From Psychrobacter luti (GTDB taxonomy: Bacteria > Pseudomonadota > Gammaproteobacteria > Pseudomonadales > Moraxellaceae), in the NCBI RefSeq assembly GCF_014192115.1, contig NZ_JACHXL010000005.1:110298-174297 (forward strand): a DNA stretch of 64,000 nt, in the 5' to 3' direction. The number at the start of each line of letters is the position of its first letter. Position 1 is the stretch's first letter. Below, piece by piece: positions 18,979 through 28,106 of this stretch. Below the pieces are notes generated by a model. It was not told the DNA's origin, made no database searches, and saw only the letters and a list, made by a program, of their open reading frames with translations. The translations under genes were made by a program, and so were the position numbers.

Positions 18979-19155
18979 CCACGTTGTTATATCTTATAGC
19001 CTATTATCTTTGATAATCCATTATCTTTTATAGCCCATGGTCGTTTTTGACGTGCCCACTTTTTAGTGCTGCATTTTTGACGCTAGCCAACTGCTAAGGA
19101 CTTTATAACCTAATTACAAGCAATAGAGGTTACAAAGATGTCACGACATAGCATT

Positions 19156-19183
19156 TTGGTTAAATGACGATTTACGTTATAAT
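19156..19183 (+). promoter_or_regulatory. probable glmU promoter
   Basis: -10 TATAAT at 19178-19183 and a partial -35 TTGGTT at 19156-19161, 16-base spacer, ending 35 bases before the glmU ATG at 19218. Confidence 0.6.
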
Positions 19184-19217
19184 TCAGACTTATATTTTGT
19201 TACATTTGTAGGCTATT

Positions 19218-20600
19218 ATGACATCTCCTCTTTCGGTAATTATCCTCGCTGCGGGCAAAGGCACGCGTATGCAATCGGCCAAGCCAAAAGTGCTGCAGAC
19301 ACTGGCTGGCAAGTCGTTACTGGGTCATGTCCTTGATACTTGTCATCAATTAACCGTTGATGACACCATCATCGTTCATGGTTTTGGTGGCGAGCAGGTC
19401 CAAGCAGATATTAGTGAGCAATATGCGCACCTGCCTATCACTTGGGTTGCCCAGACTGAGCAGTTAGGGACAGGACATGCGGTAAAAGTGACGCTGTCTG
19501 ACTTACCCAAAGAAGGGCAAAGTCTGATTCTCTATGGTGATGTGCCATTGGTCAGCTGCCAGACGTTAACGGCATTAAAATCTGCCAATACTAACGGTAT
19601 GTCGATGTTGACCTTGACGGTTGAAAACCCTTTTGGTCTCGGTCGTATCAAACGTGATGAAGACGGCAATATCGCAGCTATCGTCGAGCAAAAAGATGCC
19701 AGCGCCGATGAGCAAAAAATCCAAGAGATTAATAGCGGTATTTACTGCGTTGATAATGCGTTATTGCATAAATATCTGCCAAAACTGTCTAATGACAATG
19801 CGCAGCAAGAATACTATCTGACTGATATTGTTAAAATGGCGGTTGCTGAAGGCATTAATATCGTTGCGATTGAGCCTGAGCATACCTTTGAGATTGAAGG
19901 CGTCAATAACCGCCAACAACTTGCCAGCTTAGAGCGCACGTGGCAAGGCAAATTGGTTGCAGACCTGCAAGAAGCCGGTGTCCAGTTCGCCGACCCAAGT
20001 CGCGTCGACATTCGTGGTACTTTAACTCCCGGTCAAGATGTGTTCGTTGATGTTGGCGTGGTGTTCGAGGGCGATTGCGTCTTAGGTGATAACGTTTATA
20101 TCGAAGCGGGCTGTGTGATCAAAAACGCCCGTATTGGTAATGCCTGTCATATCAAACCTTATTGCGTGATTGATCGTGCTGAGATTGGTGCAGGTGTTGA
20201 TGTTGGTCCTTTTGCCCATCTGCGTCCTGAAACCGTATTATCTGACAATAGCAAGGTTGGTAATTTTGTTGAAATTAAAAAATCGATTATCGGTTATGGC
20301 AGCAAGGTTAATCACTTAAGCTACGTCGGCGATGCGACGGTCGGTACCGACGTCAATATCGGCGCGGGTGTTATTACCTGTAATTACGACGGCGTAAATA
20401 AATCGCAAACCATTATCGAAGATAACGCGTTTATTGGCTCTAATGCCAGTTTGGTCGCGCCAGTAACCATTGGTGATACCGCAACGGTTGCTGCAGGTTC
20501 AGTGATTACCAAAAACGTTGATAGTAAAGCATTAGCCTTTGGGCGCGCACGCCAAACCCAGAAAAATGACTTCCAGCGTCCGACTAAAAAAGAAAAATAG
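19218..20600 (+). CDS. glmU: bifunctional GlmU uridylyltransferase/acetyltransferase
   Basis: Makes UDP-N-acetylglucosamine for peptidoglycan and lipopolysaccharide: acetylation of glucosamine-1-phosphate, then UTP transfer. The N-terminal pyrophosphorylase has LAAGKGTRMQSAKPKVL and LYGDVPL; the C-terminal left-handed beta-helix has hexapeptide repeats (GAGVDVGPFAHLRP, VGNFVEIKKS, NHLSYVGDATVG, NIGAGVITCNYDG). At 460 residues the length is normal. glmS follows after 224 bases with its own likely promoter. Confidence 0.98.
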   Translation: MTSPLSVIILAAGKGTRMQSAKPKVLQTLAGKSLLGHVLDTCHQLTVDDTIIVHGFGGEQVQADISEQYAHLPITWVAQTEQLGTGHAVKVTLSDLPKEGQSLILYGDVPLVSCQTLTALKSANTNGMSMLTLTVENPFGLGRIKRDEDGNIAAIVEQKDASADEQKIQEINSGIYCVDNALLHKYLPKLSNDNAQQEYYLTDIVKMAVAEGINIVAIEPEHTFEIEGVNNRQQLASLERTWQGKLVADLQEAGVQFADPSRVDIRGTLTPGQDVFVDVGVVFEGDCVLGDNVYIEAGCVIKNARIGNACHIKPYCVIDRAEIGAGVDVGPFAHLRPETVLSDNSKVGNFVEIKKSIIGYGSKVNHLSYVGDATVGTDVNIGAGVITCNYDGVNKSQTIIEDNAFIGSNASLVAPVTIGDTATVAAGSVITKNVDSKALAFGRARQTQKNDFQRPTKKEK

Positions 20601-20648
20601 TGACAGTCAGTCAAATACGTTTTTAATAATATTAATTTAGATAATACT

Positions 20649-20679
20649 AAGCAGCATGACAATCTTTGTGATGCTGCTT
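20649..20679 (+). terminator. hairpin between glmU and glmS
   Basis: AAGCAGCAT at 20649-20657 pairs with ATGCTGCTT at 20671-20679, with an inner ACA/TGT and a 5-base loop. The T tract is poor (CCTTATATTT), so termination may be partial. Confidence 0.55.
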
Positions 20680-20824
20680 CCTTATATTTATAGCGTCAGG
20701 ATGTTAGCGCAAAAGCCTCGCACTGACCTAATATAAATTTCTATTATTTGATAACTGAACATAATCGCAAAACATCTAAGCATTGAACAATCAAAACATG
20801 AAACATCGAATTTAAGGAATAGTT

Positions 20825-22669
20825 ATGTGTGGAATCGTTGGAGCAGTGGCTGAGCGTAATATCGCCAATATCTTACTTGAGGGTCTCAAACGCCTAGAAT
20901 ACCGTGGTTATGATTCCGCTGGTTTGGTTGTCATTCGTAATGGTGAGTTACATCGCGAGCGTCAAGTGGGTAAAGTGCAAGCGCTGGTCGATGCCGTCGC
21001 AGTCAATCCTGAATTTTTCGATGGTCATATTGGTATTGCCCACACACGTTGGGCGACTCATGGCGAACCTGCTCAGCGTAACGCTCATCCACACGTGTCA
21101 GGTAAAATCGCTGTCGTCCACAACGGTATCGTTGAAAACTATGCTGAGTTAAAAGAAGAGCTGATTGCTAAAGGCTATGAGTTTACCTCGCAAACCGATA
21201 CCGAAGTCGTTGCCCACTTAATCAATGACATCTACAAAACAACGCCTGATTTACTAGAAGCGGTACGCGCCGTTACTCCTTTATTACATGGCGCTTTTGC
21301 CCTTGGTATTGTACATATCGACTGCCCAGAAGAGCTGATTACCGTCCGTTTAGGTTCGCCTCTAGTAATTGGCGTCGGTATCGGTGAGAACTTTATTGCC
21401 TCTGACCAATTGGCTCTATTACCGGTCACCAATCGCTTTATGTACCTAGAGGAAGGCGATATCGCCAAATTGACGCGCAGTCGCATTCAGGTTTATGCCG
21501 ATGGTGTTGAAGTAAAACGTCAGATACATGAAATTGACGCCGCCCAGCATAATGCCGATAAAGGCGAGTTTAAGCATTATATGCTCAAAGAAATATATGA
21601 GCAGCCAGATGCTGTCAGAAGAACCGTTGAGATGGCAGTCGATAACGGTACAACCTCTAAATTACGCGACGACTTTTTACAGCGTCATGAAGCGCAATTA
21701 AAAGGTATTAAGCATGTTCAAGTTATCGCTTGTGGTACCAGTTATCACTCAGGTTTGGTGGCAAAATATTGGTTTGAGAGCCTGATTCGTGTGCCTTGTT
21801 CGGTCGAGGTTGCTAGTGAATTCCGCTATCGCAATCCGGTTGTCGTCGATAACACGTTAGTTATTTGTATTTCTCAATCTGGTGAAACGGCAGACACATT
21901 ATCGGCGCTACGTGATATTCAAAAGCACACGCCAAAAGGTCTAGTCAGCTTAGCCTTATGTAATGTCCCGACATCGTCTTTGGTACGTGAGACGGATATC
22001 TTTTTACCAACGCTTGCAGGCCCCGAGATCGGCGTTGCTTCTACCAAAGCATTTACCACTCAGCTAGCCGCTTTGATGCTATTGGTCTTAAAAGTAGGTG
22101 TCGTGCAAGAGCGTATGACTGGCGACAACTTGACTACTCTGCTTGGTCAACTGCAACAATTACCCGGTCAACTCCATGCCAGCTTAAACCTTGATGTACC
22201 TATCAAAGTCATGAGTGAGCATTTTGAATATAAGAAAAGCTGCTTGTTTTTAGGTCGTGGTTTACAGTTCCCTATTGCCTTAGAAGGCGCTCTAAAGCTA
22301 AAAGAAATCTCTTATATTCATGCTGAAGGCTATGCAGCAGGCGAGCTAAAGCACGGACCATTGGCATTGGTCGATAAAGACATGCCTATCGTGGTGCTAG
22401 CGCCTAAAGATAGTATGTTTGATAAGCTGAAAGCCAACATGCAAGAGGTACATGCGCGTCATGGTGAGTTGTTTGTATTTGCCAGTGAAGAAAGCAAGAT
22501 GGTTGCAGAAGATAGAATGCACGTGGTCTATGTGCCTGATGTGTGTGAAACGCTTGCCCCTATCGTCTACAGTGTACCGGTGCAGCTGTTGTCATATCAT
22601 GTAGCGGTGATGCGTGGTACGGATGTAGACCAGCCGCGTAACCTCGCAAAATCAGTAACAGTCGAATAA
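20825..22669 (+). CDS. glmS: glutamine-fructose-6-phosphate aminotransferase
   Basis: Forms glucosamine-6-phosphate, the first step towards UDP-GlcNAc. Cys2 (MCGIVGAVAERN) is the glutaminase nucleophile, followed by AHTRWATHGEP and HNGIVENY. The isomerase half has two SIS domains (CGTSYHSGLVAKYWFE, SQSGETADTLSALR, STKAFTTQLAALM, GRGLQFPIALEGALKLKEISYIHAEGYAAGELKHGPLALVD). It ends DVDQPRNLAKSVTVE; the DNA coding this end is the TnsD-recognised attTn7 target in other bacteria, and a TnsA remnant lies directly downstream. Confidence 0.98.
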   Translation: MCGIVGAVAERNIANILLEGLKRLEYRGYDSAGLVVIRNGELHRERQVGKVQALVDAVAVNPEFFDGHIGIAHTRWATHGEPAQRNAHPHVSGKIAVVHNGIVENYAELKEELIAKGYEFTSQTDTEVVAHLINDIYKTTPDLLEAVRAVTPLLHGAFALGIVHIDCPEELITVRLGSPLVIGVGIGENFIASDQLALLPVTNRFMYLEEGDIAKLTRSRIQVYADGVEVKRQIHEIDAAQHNADKGEFKHYMLKEIYEQPDAVRRTVEMAVDNGTTSKLRDDFLQRHEAQLKGIKHVQVIACGTSYHSGLVAKYWFESLIRVPCSVEVASEFRYRNPVVVDNTLVICISQSGETADTLSALRDIQKHTPKGLVSLALCNVPTSSLVRETDIFLPTLAGPEIGVASTKAFTTQLAALMLLVLKVGVVQERMTGDNLTTLLGQLQQLPGQLHASLNLDVPIKVMSEHFEYKKSCLFLGRGLQFPIALEGALKLKEISYIHAEGYAAGELKHGPLALVDKDMPIVVLAPKDSMFDKLKANMQEVHARHGELFVFASEESKMVAEDRMHVVYVPDVCETLAPIVYSVPVQLLSYHVAVMRGTDVDQPRNLAKSVTVE

Positions 22670-22758
22670 TATTTACTTTTTCGCTGACATTTTTGTAAGC
22701 GAGTAATAAAGATTCATACTGGATAATTAGCTATCATACTATTGACTTAACTATTAAC

Positions 22759-22794
22759 CCTTGCTGTTGTTTAATACCACAGCAAGGATTTTTT
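22759..22794 (+). terminator. glmS terminator
   Basis: A 9-bp stem, CCTTGCTGT (22759-22767) with ACAGCAAGG (22779-22787), an 11-base loop, then ATTTTTT. It sits 90 bases after the glmS stop, before the TnsA fragment. Confidence 0.85.
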
Positions 22795-22801
22795 ATGCTC
22801 T

Positions 22802-22978
22802 CAAGAAAAACAAGAAAAATGGCTTAAAGAAGGTGGAGTTCGAGGTGAGTTCGCCGATTATAAGCCTTGGATAAAAATCTCTGACATCTCTTCATCAGGT
22901 CGCTCTCATAGAGTTTTCGGTCCTACTGGCATGCTTTCCCTTGCAGTCAAATCCATAGAAAAAAACTTGATAAACTAA
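22802..22978 (+). pseudogene. remnant of Tn7-type transposase subunit TnsA
   Basis: Frame 22802-22978 reads QEKQEKWLKEGGVRGEF, then ADYKPWIKISDISSSGRSHRVF, then about 20 unrelated residues to a TAA. The block WLKEG-x(6)-DYKPW-x(5)-SSSGRSHR matches the N-terminal region of Tn7 TnsA, which has KEGRGQG, DYIPW and PSSGRSHR in the same order. TnsA is the endonuclease-like subunit cutting the transposon 5' ends. No start codon is present, and the similarity ends after GPTG, so only about 45 of roughly 270 residues survive. It lies just after the glmS terminator and reads in the same direction as glmS, the orientation tnsA has when Tn7 sits in attTn7. I assign this from recall of TnsA, without alignment. 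Confidence 0.7.
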
Positions 22979-22999
22979 GTTTATTAATAGGCGTTTATC

Positions 23000-23125
23000 A
23001 TCATTAAGAATCGTAAAAGCTACAGTGCAACTTTTAAAGCAGAAGCTATTAAAAAGGTAGCAGATAATAATGATTATGCAACGCTTGTAAAGCCCTCAAT
23101 CATTGTCATAGAATGTCACTCTTAA
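23000..23125 (+). pseudogene. fragment of an IS3-like OrfA/HTH transposase
   Basis: Frame 23000-23125 encodes about 40 residues including NRKSYSATFKAEAIKKVADN, the opening of HTH-type transposase subunits (pattern R-x-Y-S-x-F-K-x-E-A). It then continues DYATLVKP to a TAA, lacking the rest of the helix-turn-helix domain and with no clear start. It is a truncated relic beside the TnsA relic. Which IS family it came from cannot be decided from this stretch. Confidence 0.55.
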
Positions 23126-23233
23126 TGATTCTATATATTTTGTTAGGTGTTTTTTCTATAATGTATCGATTATAAAGTCTTTATACATAAATATTACCCG
23201 CGTAAAAATGGCTGGTAATATGACGACCGTATC

Positions 23234-23821
23234 ATGCTTACTAAGCGTCGCAAGCTTGTTCTAAGATACTCATCACCAGTGACTTTATGGTTCGGCATGC
23301 TGTTGTCATGTTTTGCTTGGATCATGCATGCCACCGTATTATTGACCCCTTTATGGAATGACAACGCTCATTTGGGTCAAGGCATCTGTGTAAAACTTGC
23401 ACCAATTGTCTCGCTAGCTAGGCAGTATGAGCGGATACAGACTGATGTTGCTCAAACAGAACATAGCCTACCTGATGATAGTGCGGCTTATCATATACAC
23501 CATCATAGCGCACCCAACTTTTTAAAATCCCCTGCAACCGCTAAGTCAGCAATCATTGCTGATGTAAAAGCCTCATCAAAACAATCGCTTAGCGATGCTA
23601 ACATTGACAGTTCTGATCCAGATTCTATAAAACATATTAGCTGTGATCTTTGTATTTCTATGTCTGCGCTGCTTGTGCCAGAAGTTTTTGCACATACTGA
23701 CTCAGCCTTGATTGAACTGCCAGCGGTATTAGAGCCTTTTTTATATCACTCAATAACCTACTATCCTAGTAATTTTCTACGACCCCTCGCACGCGCACCT
23801 CCACAAGCCATAGCCACATAA
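23234..23821 (+). CDS. DUF2946-like protein with a CxxC motif and His-rich segments
   Basis: A 195-residue protein with an N-terminal hydrophobic segment (VTLWFGMLLSCFAWIMHATVLLTPLW), a long polar middle containing YHIHHHSAP, then a CDLC motif and a C-terminal end LRPLARAPPQA. This arrangement (leader, hydrophilic linker, CxxC, RAPP end) is the pattern of DUF2946, a family often found near TonB-dependent receptors and copper genes. Function is unknown; the His and Cys clusters suggest metal handling. It is the first gene after the attTn7 scar. The start ATG at 23234 has no strong ribosome binding site. Confidence 0.55.
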   Translation: MLTKRRKLVLRYSSPVTLWFGMLLSCFAWIMHATVLLTPLWNDNAHLGQGICVKLAPIVSLARQYERIQTDVAQTEHSLPDDSAAYHIHHHSAPNFLKSPATAKSAIIADVKASSKQSLSDANIDSSDPDSIKHISCDLCISMSALLVPEVFAHTDSALIELPAVLEPFLYHSITYYPSNFLRPLARAPPQAIAT

Positions 23822-24069
23822 CTACCTATAGTTCAATATTTTATAGAGCATTAATGACATGCTATCAATCACCGAGCTTATTTTATGCTCTGCTTGATAT
23901 GCCAGTTCATGCGCGCTTATCTAAAATATCGTGCTCAAAGTACTCTCAATTTATGTCAGAAAATATTCAGTAAATACCTAATCTGGGCAGATAAATTGCT
24001 CGGACTGCACTGTGGTATATAAAACTGAAAGTCTGATCTTATTTACGCTATGTTTTAGGAGTCATTTTT

Positions 24070-24798
24070 ATGACTATGGCATTGTTAATTGCAGCATTAT
24101 TAATGGGTTTTTTCGGTTCACCGCATTGTTTGGGTATGTGTGGTGGTATTGTCGCAGCGTTTGGACTGTCTATGAAAGACATCAGCCCAGCGAAAAAGCG
24201 TGGTCTTATTGCCACCTATCATCTAGGACGATTACTCAGTTATGCGCTATTAGGATTAATTGCAGGTTTGATCGGCACCACCGTGTTAACACCGTTAATG
24301 GTAGGTAATAGCACACCTCGTATTCTACTTGGGTTAGTGTTGGTTTTTGTGGGATTGACGATGCTCGGTCTGCCTTTTTTAAACAAGCTTGAGCGATTTG
24401 GTATGCGATTCTGGCAAACCTTGGCACCGCTACGCACAAAAGTATTTCCTTTAAATACCATTCCCAAAGCATTAGCAGCGGGTTTGCTATGGGGCTTTTT
24501 ACCCTGTGGTCTGGTATACGGTGCGTTACTGATTGCCGTTGTCGGTCATGATCCACTAACAGGTGCTGTTTTAATGTTCGCTTTTGGGCTTGGCACTGTA
24601 CCCATGCTGGTTGCTACTCATGAGACCGTTAATTGGGTACGGCATCACATTGGGCGTTTGCACTTACGCCAATTAAATGGCGCAATTATGATGGTATCTG
24701 GACTGGCCGTTATCGCTGTGCCTATGGTCATGTCCAATATGCATGGACATATGAATCATGAACAAATGAATCATGAACAAATGAACCACGAGCAATAA
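24070..24798 (+). CDS. UreH/SafE-type membrane protein with a His/Met-rich tail
   Basis: A 242-residue inner-membrane protein with about six hydrophobic segments. FGSPHCLGMCGGIVAAFG at the N terminus and FLPCGLVYGAL near the middle are typical of the UreH transmembrane family (COG2836 group), some of which serve metal insertion or export around urease and cytochrome oxidase. No urease genes are near. The last 20 residues, HGHMNHEQ followed by repeats of MNHEQ, come from short direct DNA repeats at about 24752-24798 and look like a metal-binding tail. The name 'sulfite exporter' used for some relatives should not be taken as evidence of sulfite transport. Confidence 0.75.
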   Translation: MTMALLIAALLMGFFGSPHCLGMCGGIVAAFGLSMKDISPAKKRGLIATYHLGRLLSYALLGLIAGLIGTTVLTPLMVGNSTPRILLGLVLVFVGLTMLGLPFLNKLERFGMRFWQTLAPLRTKVFPLNTIPKALAAGLLWGFLPCGLVYGALLIAVVGHDPLTGAVLMFAFGLGTVPMLVATHETVNWVRHHIGRLHLRQLNGAIMMVSGLAVIAVPMVMSNMHGHMNHEQMNHEQMNHEQ

Positions 24799-24960
24799 AG
24801 GACACCTCTTAGATAGGTAGTTTGCAAAGAATTCAAAGCTTCTGTTCCTAATATAACTTCAACAGCGTGGCAGGTTGCAAAACGCAGTATTTTTAGTACG
24901 CCCGATGATGACCGTCGATTTGAGAACAGAGCTGTATGATTAATAACTATAGAGGATTTA

Positions 24961-26448
24961 TTGATGAGTGGAAGTAACCAAAAGCCAAATACCAATCAGC
25001 ATTATTTTACCGTATGGCGTTGGCATTTTTATTCAGGTATTTTTATAGCGCCTTTTTTGATTATTCTTGCTTGTAGCGCACTTGGCATGTTGCTTATGTC
25101 TAATACAACGGGCCGCGATAATGATCGTTTGACAGTCACACCGCAATCTACGGTACAGATTCCTGTCTCTACCCAAGCTAAAGTAGCGCTGAAAACGCTT
25201 CCTGATAGCACGCTAGTTAAATATATTGCGCCTCGTGAGTCAGATACAGTCGCTGTATTCCAAGTGAGATCAGAAAATCAAGACAACATGGTAGCGGTTA
25301 ACCCATACACCGCTGATATCGTAAAAAATATACCGACCAGCGGTAATTTATATCATACGTTTGATGAGATTCATGGTGATTTACTACTAGGGACAGTGGG
25401 TGACTATATTCAAGAAACTACTGCGTCTCTAACCATTTTGATGATTTTGACAGGTTGGTATTTATGGTGGCACAAACGCAAATCTGTTAAAGCGATGTTA
25501 GTGCCTGACGATAGTACAAGCCTAAGACGAAAACGTTCATTTTTTCGTACTATTCACGCAACATTAGGGAGCTGGATATCTATTCTGCTATTATTTTTCT
25601 GTATATCAGGAATGGCATGGGCAGGTATTTGGGGCGAGAAAGTGGTGCAGTCGTGGAGTCAGTTTCCTGCGGGCAAATGGGGGGTGGCTCCTGTGCCTAT
25701 TTCCGTTGATCCCAAGCAACCCCACTCTTCTATGGATATGAACGAGGCTAAACCCCATGTTCATGGTGCTCATAGTGAACCAACCCATGGCAGTGTATTG
25801 AATAGTGGTAAAACCAAAGAAGTGCCTTGGGTACTTGAGCTAACACCCATGCCTATATCAGGCACGACTAGAGGCAAAGAAGGCATCTCATCTACTATAC
25901 CTATCAATGTAGATACGGTGAATCAGTATGCCCGTGAGATAGGGTTTGCAGGCCGTTATCATATGAATGTCCCGCAAGACGACGCAGGCGTTTGGACGCT
26001 CAGTCAAGACTCCATGAGCTATGATATGAATAGTCCAACGGCTGACCGAACGGTACATATTGACCGCTACTCTGGTAAGGTTTTGGTAGATATTCGCTTT
26101 GATGACTACAATGCTTTTGGCAAATTTATGGCAGCTGGTATCGCCATACATATGGGCACGCTTGGTTTATGGAGTGTCCTTGCCAATATTCTTTTTTGCC
26201 TAGCCGTTATTGGTATTTGTATTAGCGGTTATCTAATGTGGTGGCAACGTCGACCTAGTACTCAAGAAGTCGCCGGTCTCAATCCACCAGCGCGCGGCAT
26301 TAAGAGGTCTATACCAGTCTGGTTTATGATGGTATTGCTGGTGGTTGCCATCATTTTTCCAACAGCAATCATCGCCATAGTCAGCATATTTCTATTAGAT
26401 TTTTTGATTATTTCACGGTTTTCTATTTTGCAGAAGCTGTTGAAATAA
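24961..26448 (+). CDS. PepSY-associated membrane protein (PiuB-like)
   Basis: A 495-residue inner-membrane protein. TM1 (FYSGIFIAPFLIILACSALG) is followed by a periplasmic PepSY part, more helices (near residues 155-175 and 205-225), a second PepSY-like loop and helices to the C terminus. Motifs WRWHFYSGIF, HTFDEIHGDLLLG, ATLGSWISILLLFFC and HMGTLGLWSVLANILFC are shared by the PiuB/iron-regulated PepSY group, which are thought to reduce or transport metal-siderophore cargo. The loop at about 257-276 carries His residues (KPHVHGAHSEPTHG). It lies near TonB-dependent receptors, which fits a metal uptake role, but the substrate is not known. Confidence 0.75.
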   Translation: MMSGSNQKPNTNQHYFTVWRWHFYSGIFIAPFLIILACSALGMLLMSNTTGRDNDRLTVTPQSTVQIPVSTQAKVALKTLPDSTLVKYIAPRESDTVAVFQVRSENQDNMVAVNPYTADIVKNIPTSGNLYHTFDEIHGDLLLGTVGDYIQETTASLTILMILTGWYLWWHKRKSVKAMLVPDDSTSLRRKRSFFRTIHATLGSWISILLLFFCISGMAWAGIWGEKVVQSWSQFPAGKWGVAPVPISVDPKQPHSSMDMNEAKPHVHGAHSEPTHGSVLNSGKTKEVPWVLELTPMPISGTTRGKEGISSTIPINVDTVNQYAREIGFAGRYHMNVPQDDAGVWTLSQDSMSYDMNSPTADRTVHIDRYSGKVLVDIRFDDYNAFGKFMAAGIAIHMGTLGLWSVLANILFCLAVIGICISGYLMWWQRRPSTQEVAGLNPPARGIKRSIPVWFMMVLLVVAIIFPTAIIAIVSIFLLDFLIISRFSILQKLLK

Positions 26449-26519
26449 GCCTTTATTGAAACTAAAAACCACGACAAGTGCTATTAGTTCGAATATAGCG
26501 TTTGTTCTGCTAAAAAATA

Positions 26520-26551
26520 AACCCTATGAGTTAATTGTAGCTCATAGGGTT
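26520..26551. terminator. terminator between PepSY gene and AztD-like gene
   Basis: AACCCTATGAG (26520-26530) pairs perfectly with CTCATAGGGTT (26541-26551); T-rich sequence follows on the plus strand (CATTTT) and an A/T run flanks the other side, between convergent genes. Confidence 0.75.
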
Positions 26552-26586
26552 CATTTTAAAAGATTTAGGTCTTTAAAAAGCACAAG

Positions 26587-28026
26587 TTATGAGTCGTGAT
26601 GATGCTCATCGTCGTGTGCAGTTTTCACACCGAACCAAGCTAGCTGCGATGGTGCAAAGGTCAATTTCAGCTTCGATTCGATTTTTTTAGTATCTGGATT
26701 AATTTTGACAATTTGTTTATTCTCGCTGTCCAGCACATAAACCATCTCGGTATTTGGATTAACGATCAAAGATGGCCCACCATGACTATAATTTTTGATC
26801 CCATTTGGAATAATATCCAATGCAGCTACTTGTTTATAGTTCTGTGTCACATCTAGCAGATGCAATGTCCCTGCATCGTCAAGTAGCATTAAATGTTCGC
26901 CATGTGCATCAAAATCATAGCTGACAACTCGGCGATTATTATTGGTCGTCCAAACAATAGGATCAATATTTTTGCTAATAGGATCAATACGGTACGGTTG
27001 ACCACAGGCAGTGCCAACTAAATAGTTATGATGATAGTTGGTGACAAACGATCCAATTCGAGTAGGGCTATTGCTACCGTCTTCATTTTTACATTGGCTA
27101 TTGGTCAAGCTGACAGGATAAGTAATTTTCTCAGCGCTGAACACATCACCAGCTTGCTTCACGCTCAAAATGCCGTCACTACAAGCGAAAACACTATAGT
27201 CGGTGACACTTCCACTTCCATGAAGACCCTGACATTTAGTATCGAACGTCTGGTTTAAATGATAATGGTCATTGTGCTGCTCAAAGACACTAATTGTATC
27301 AGCGAGTGGACTACCCACAGTATCATAGCGTCCCGTGCTAATAATATAATTCCCGCGAGGTTCTGCAGTACCATGCATGTTGGTATTTAATTTTTGATAA
27401 AGAAGTTTACCATTTGTAATGTCTGTATCTGTCACTAGTGCAAATCCAGCCGCCTGTGTGGGATTCTCTATTAGATTACCTGTCGCACCCAAACCATCAA
27501 AAAACAATCCTGCTTGCTCACCATACGTTTGATAATGTACCGGACGAGCATAGTTTAACTGTAGTGGCATTTTCGTGACATCCCGAGCATAAGGATGATC
27601 ATGATCACCATGATTTTCAATTTCTAGCCCACTATGATAGAAATTCACCCCTTGATTGATACGGTCGAATACTAGTACGTAATTACCATTTGGACTGGTT
27701 CGTAGGGCATCAGCTTGACCTGTTAAGTCGAAATTTTGAATCACTTTGTTTTGAGCAAGACTATATACATAAGCTTTATTAGTCTCTTTTTCAGTAATCA
27801 GTATCCGTCCTTGACTCAGCTCAGCGCTTACATCTGACTCTTCGTCATGTTCATGTTCATGTTCATGTTCATGTTCATGTTCATGTTCATGATCGTGTTC
27901 GTGTTCTGGTTGCGTTGTTGGTGTTTTGCGATCATCATCTGCGCCACAACCACTAAGCGCTACAACTGTCAACAAAGTAGATAAAGCTAGCGCAATAGAT
28001 TTACTTAGTGGGTGAACTTGAATCAT
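26587..28026 (-). CDS. AztD-like periplasmic zinc-chaperone lipoprotein
   Basis: A 479-residue secreted protein. The signal peptide ends in the lipobox VALSGC (Cys27), so it is probably a lipoprotein. Immediately after comes a run of His-Glu/Asp pairs at about residues 43-63, coded by a tandem (TCATGT)-type repeat, then a WD40-like beta-propeller. The texts NFYHSGLEIENHGDHDHPYA and ARPVHYQTYGEQAGLFFDG resemble the zinc metallochaperone AztD of Paracoccus, which binds zinc and delivers it to AztC. No aztABC genes are in the window. It is co-oriented with and downstream of a ZnuD-like receptor (80-base gap), so it probably shares that promoter. Confidence 0.75.
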   Translation of the reverse strand: MIQVHPLSKSIALALSTLLTVVALSGCGADDDRKTPTTQPEHEHDHEHEHEHEHEHEHEHDEESDVSAELSQGRILITEKETNKAYVYSLAQNKVIQNFDLTGQADALRTSPNGNYVLVFDRINQGVNFYHSGLEIENHGDHDHPYARDVTKMPLQLNYARPVHYQTYGEQAGLFFDGLGATGNLIENPTQAAGFALVTDTDITNGKLLYQKLNTNMHGTAEPRGNYIISTGRYDTVGSPLADTISVFEQHNDHYHLNQTFDTKCQGLHGSGSVTDYSVFACSDGILSVKQAGDVFSAEKITYPVSLTNSQCKNEDGSNSPTRIGSFVTNYHHNYLVGTACGQPYRIDPISKNIDPIVWTTNNNRRVVSYDFDAHGEHLMLLDDAGTLHLLDVTQNYKQVAALDIIPNGIKNYSHGGPSLIVNPNTEMVYVLDSENKQIVKINPDTKKIESKLKLTFAPSQLAWFGVKTAHDDEHHHDS

Positions 28027-28106
28027 AAAGGTACTCCATTCATGGGTATTATTTTCACTACTTACTGCTAAAAAGTTGGAAAAGCCAACACTTAAATAAC
28101 TGATGG

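Larger units (their letters stand above)
22670..23233. other. 564-base region after glmS (attTn7 zone)
   Basis: Holds the glmS terminator and the two transposase relics described separately. I could not recognise Tn7-type ends (terminal TGT with repeated 22-base TnsB sites) or a target duplication. A 5-base direct repeat cannot be judged by eye. The stretch 23126-23233 is A+T-rich (TATATATTTTGTTAGG and similar) and may contain the promoter for the following gene. Confidence 0.5.

Noticed and set aside
24070..24798. Urease accessory function
   Set aside because: The UreH-type fold is shared by other metal and oxidase helpers and no urease gene is in the window.
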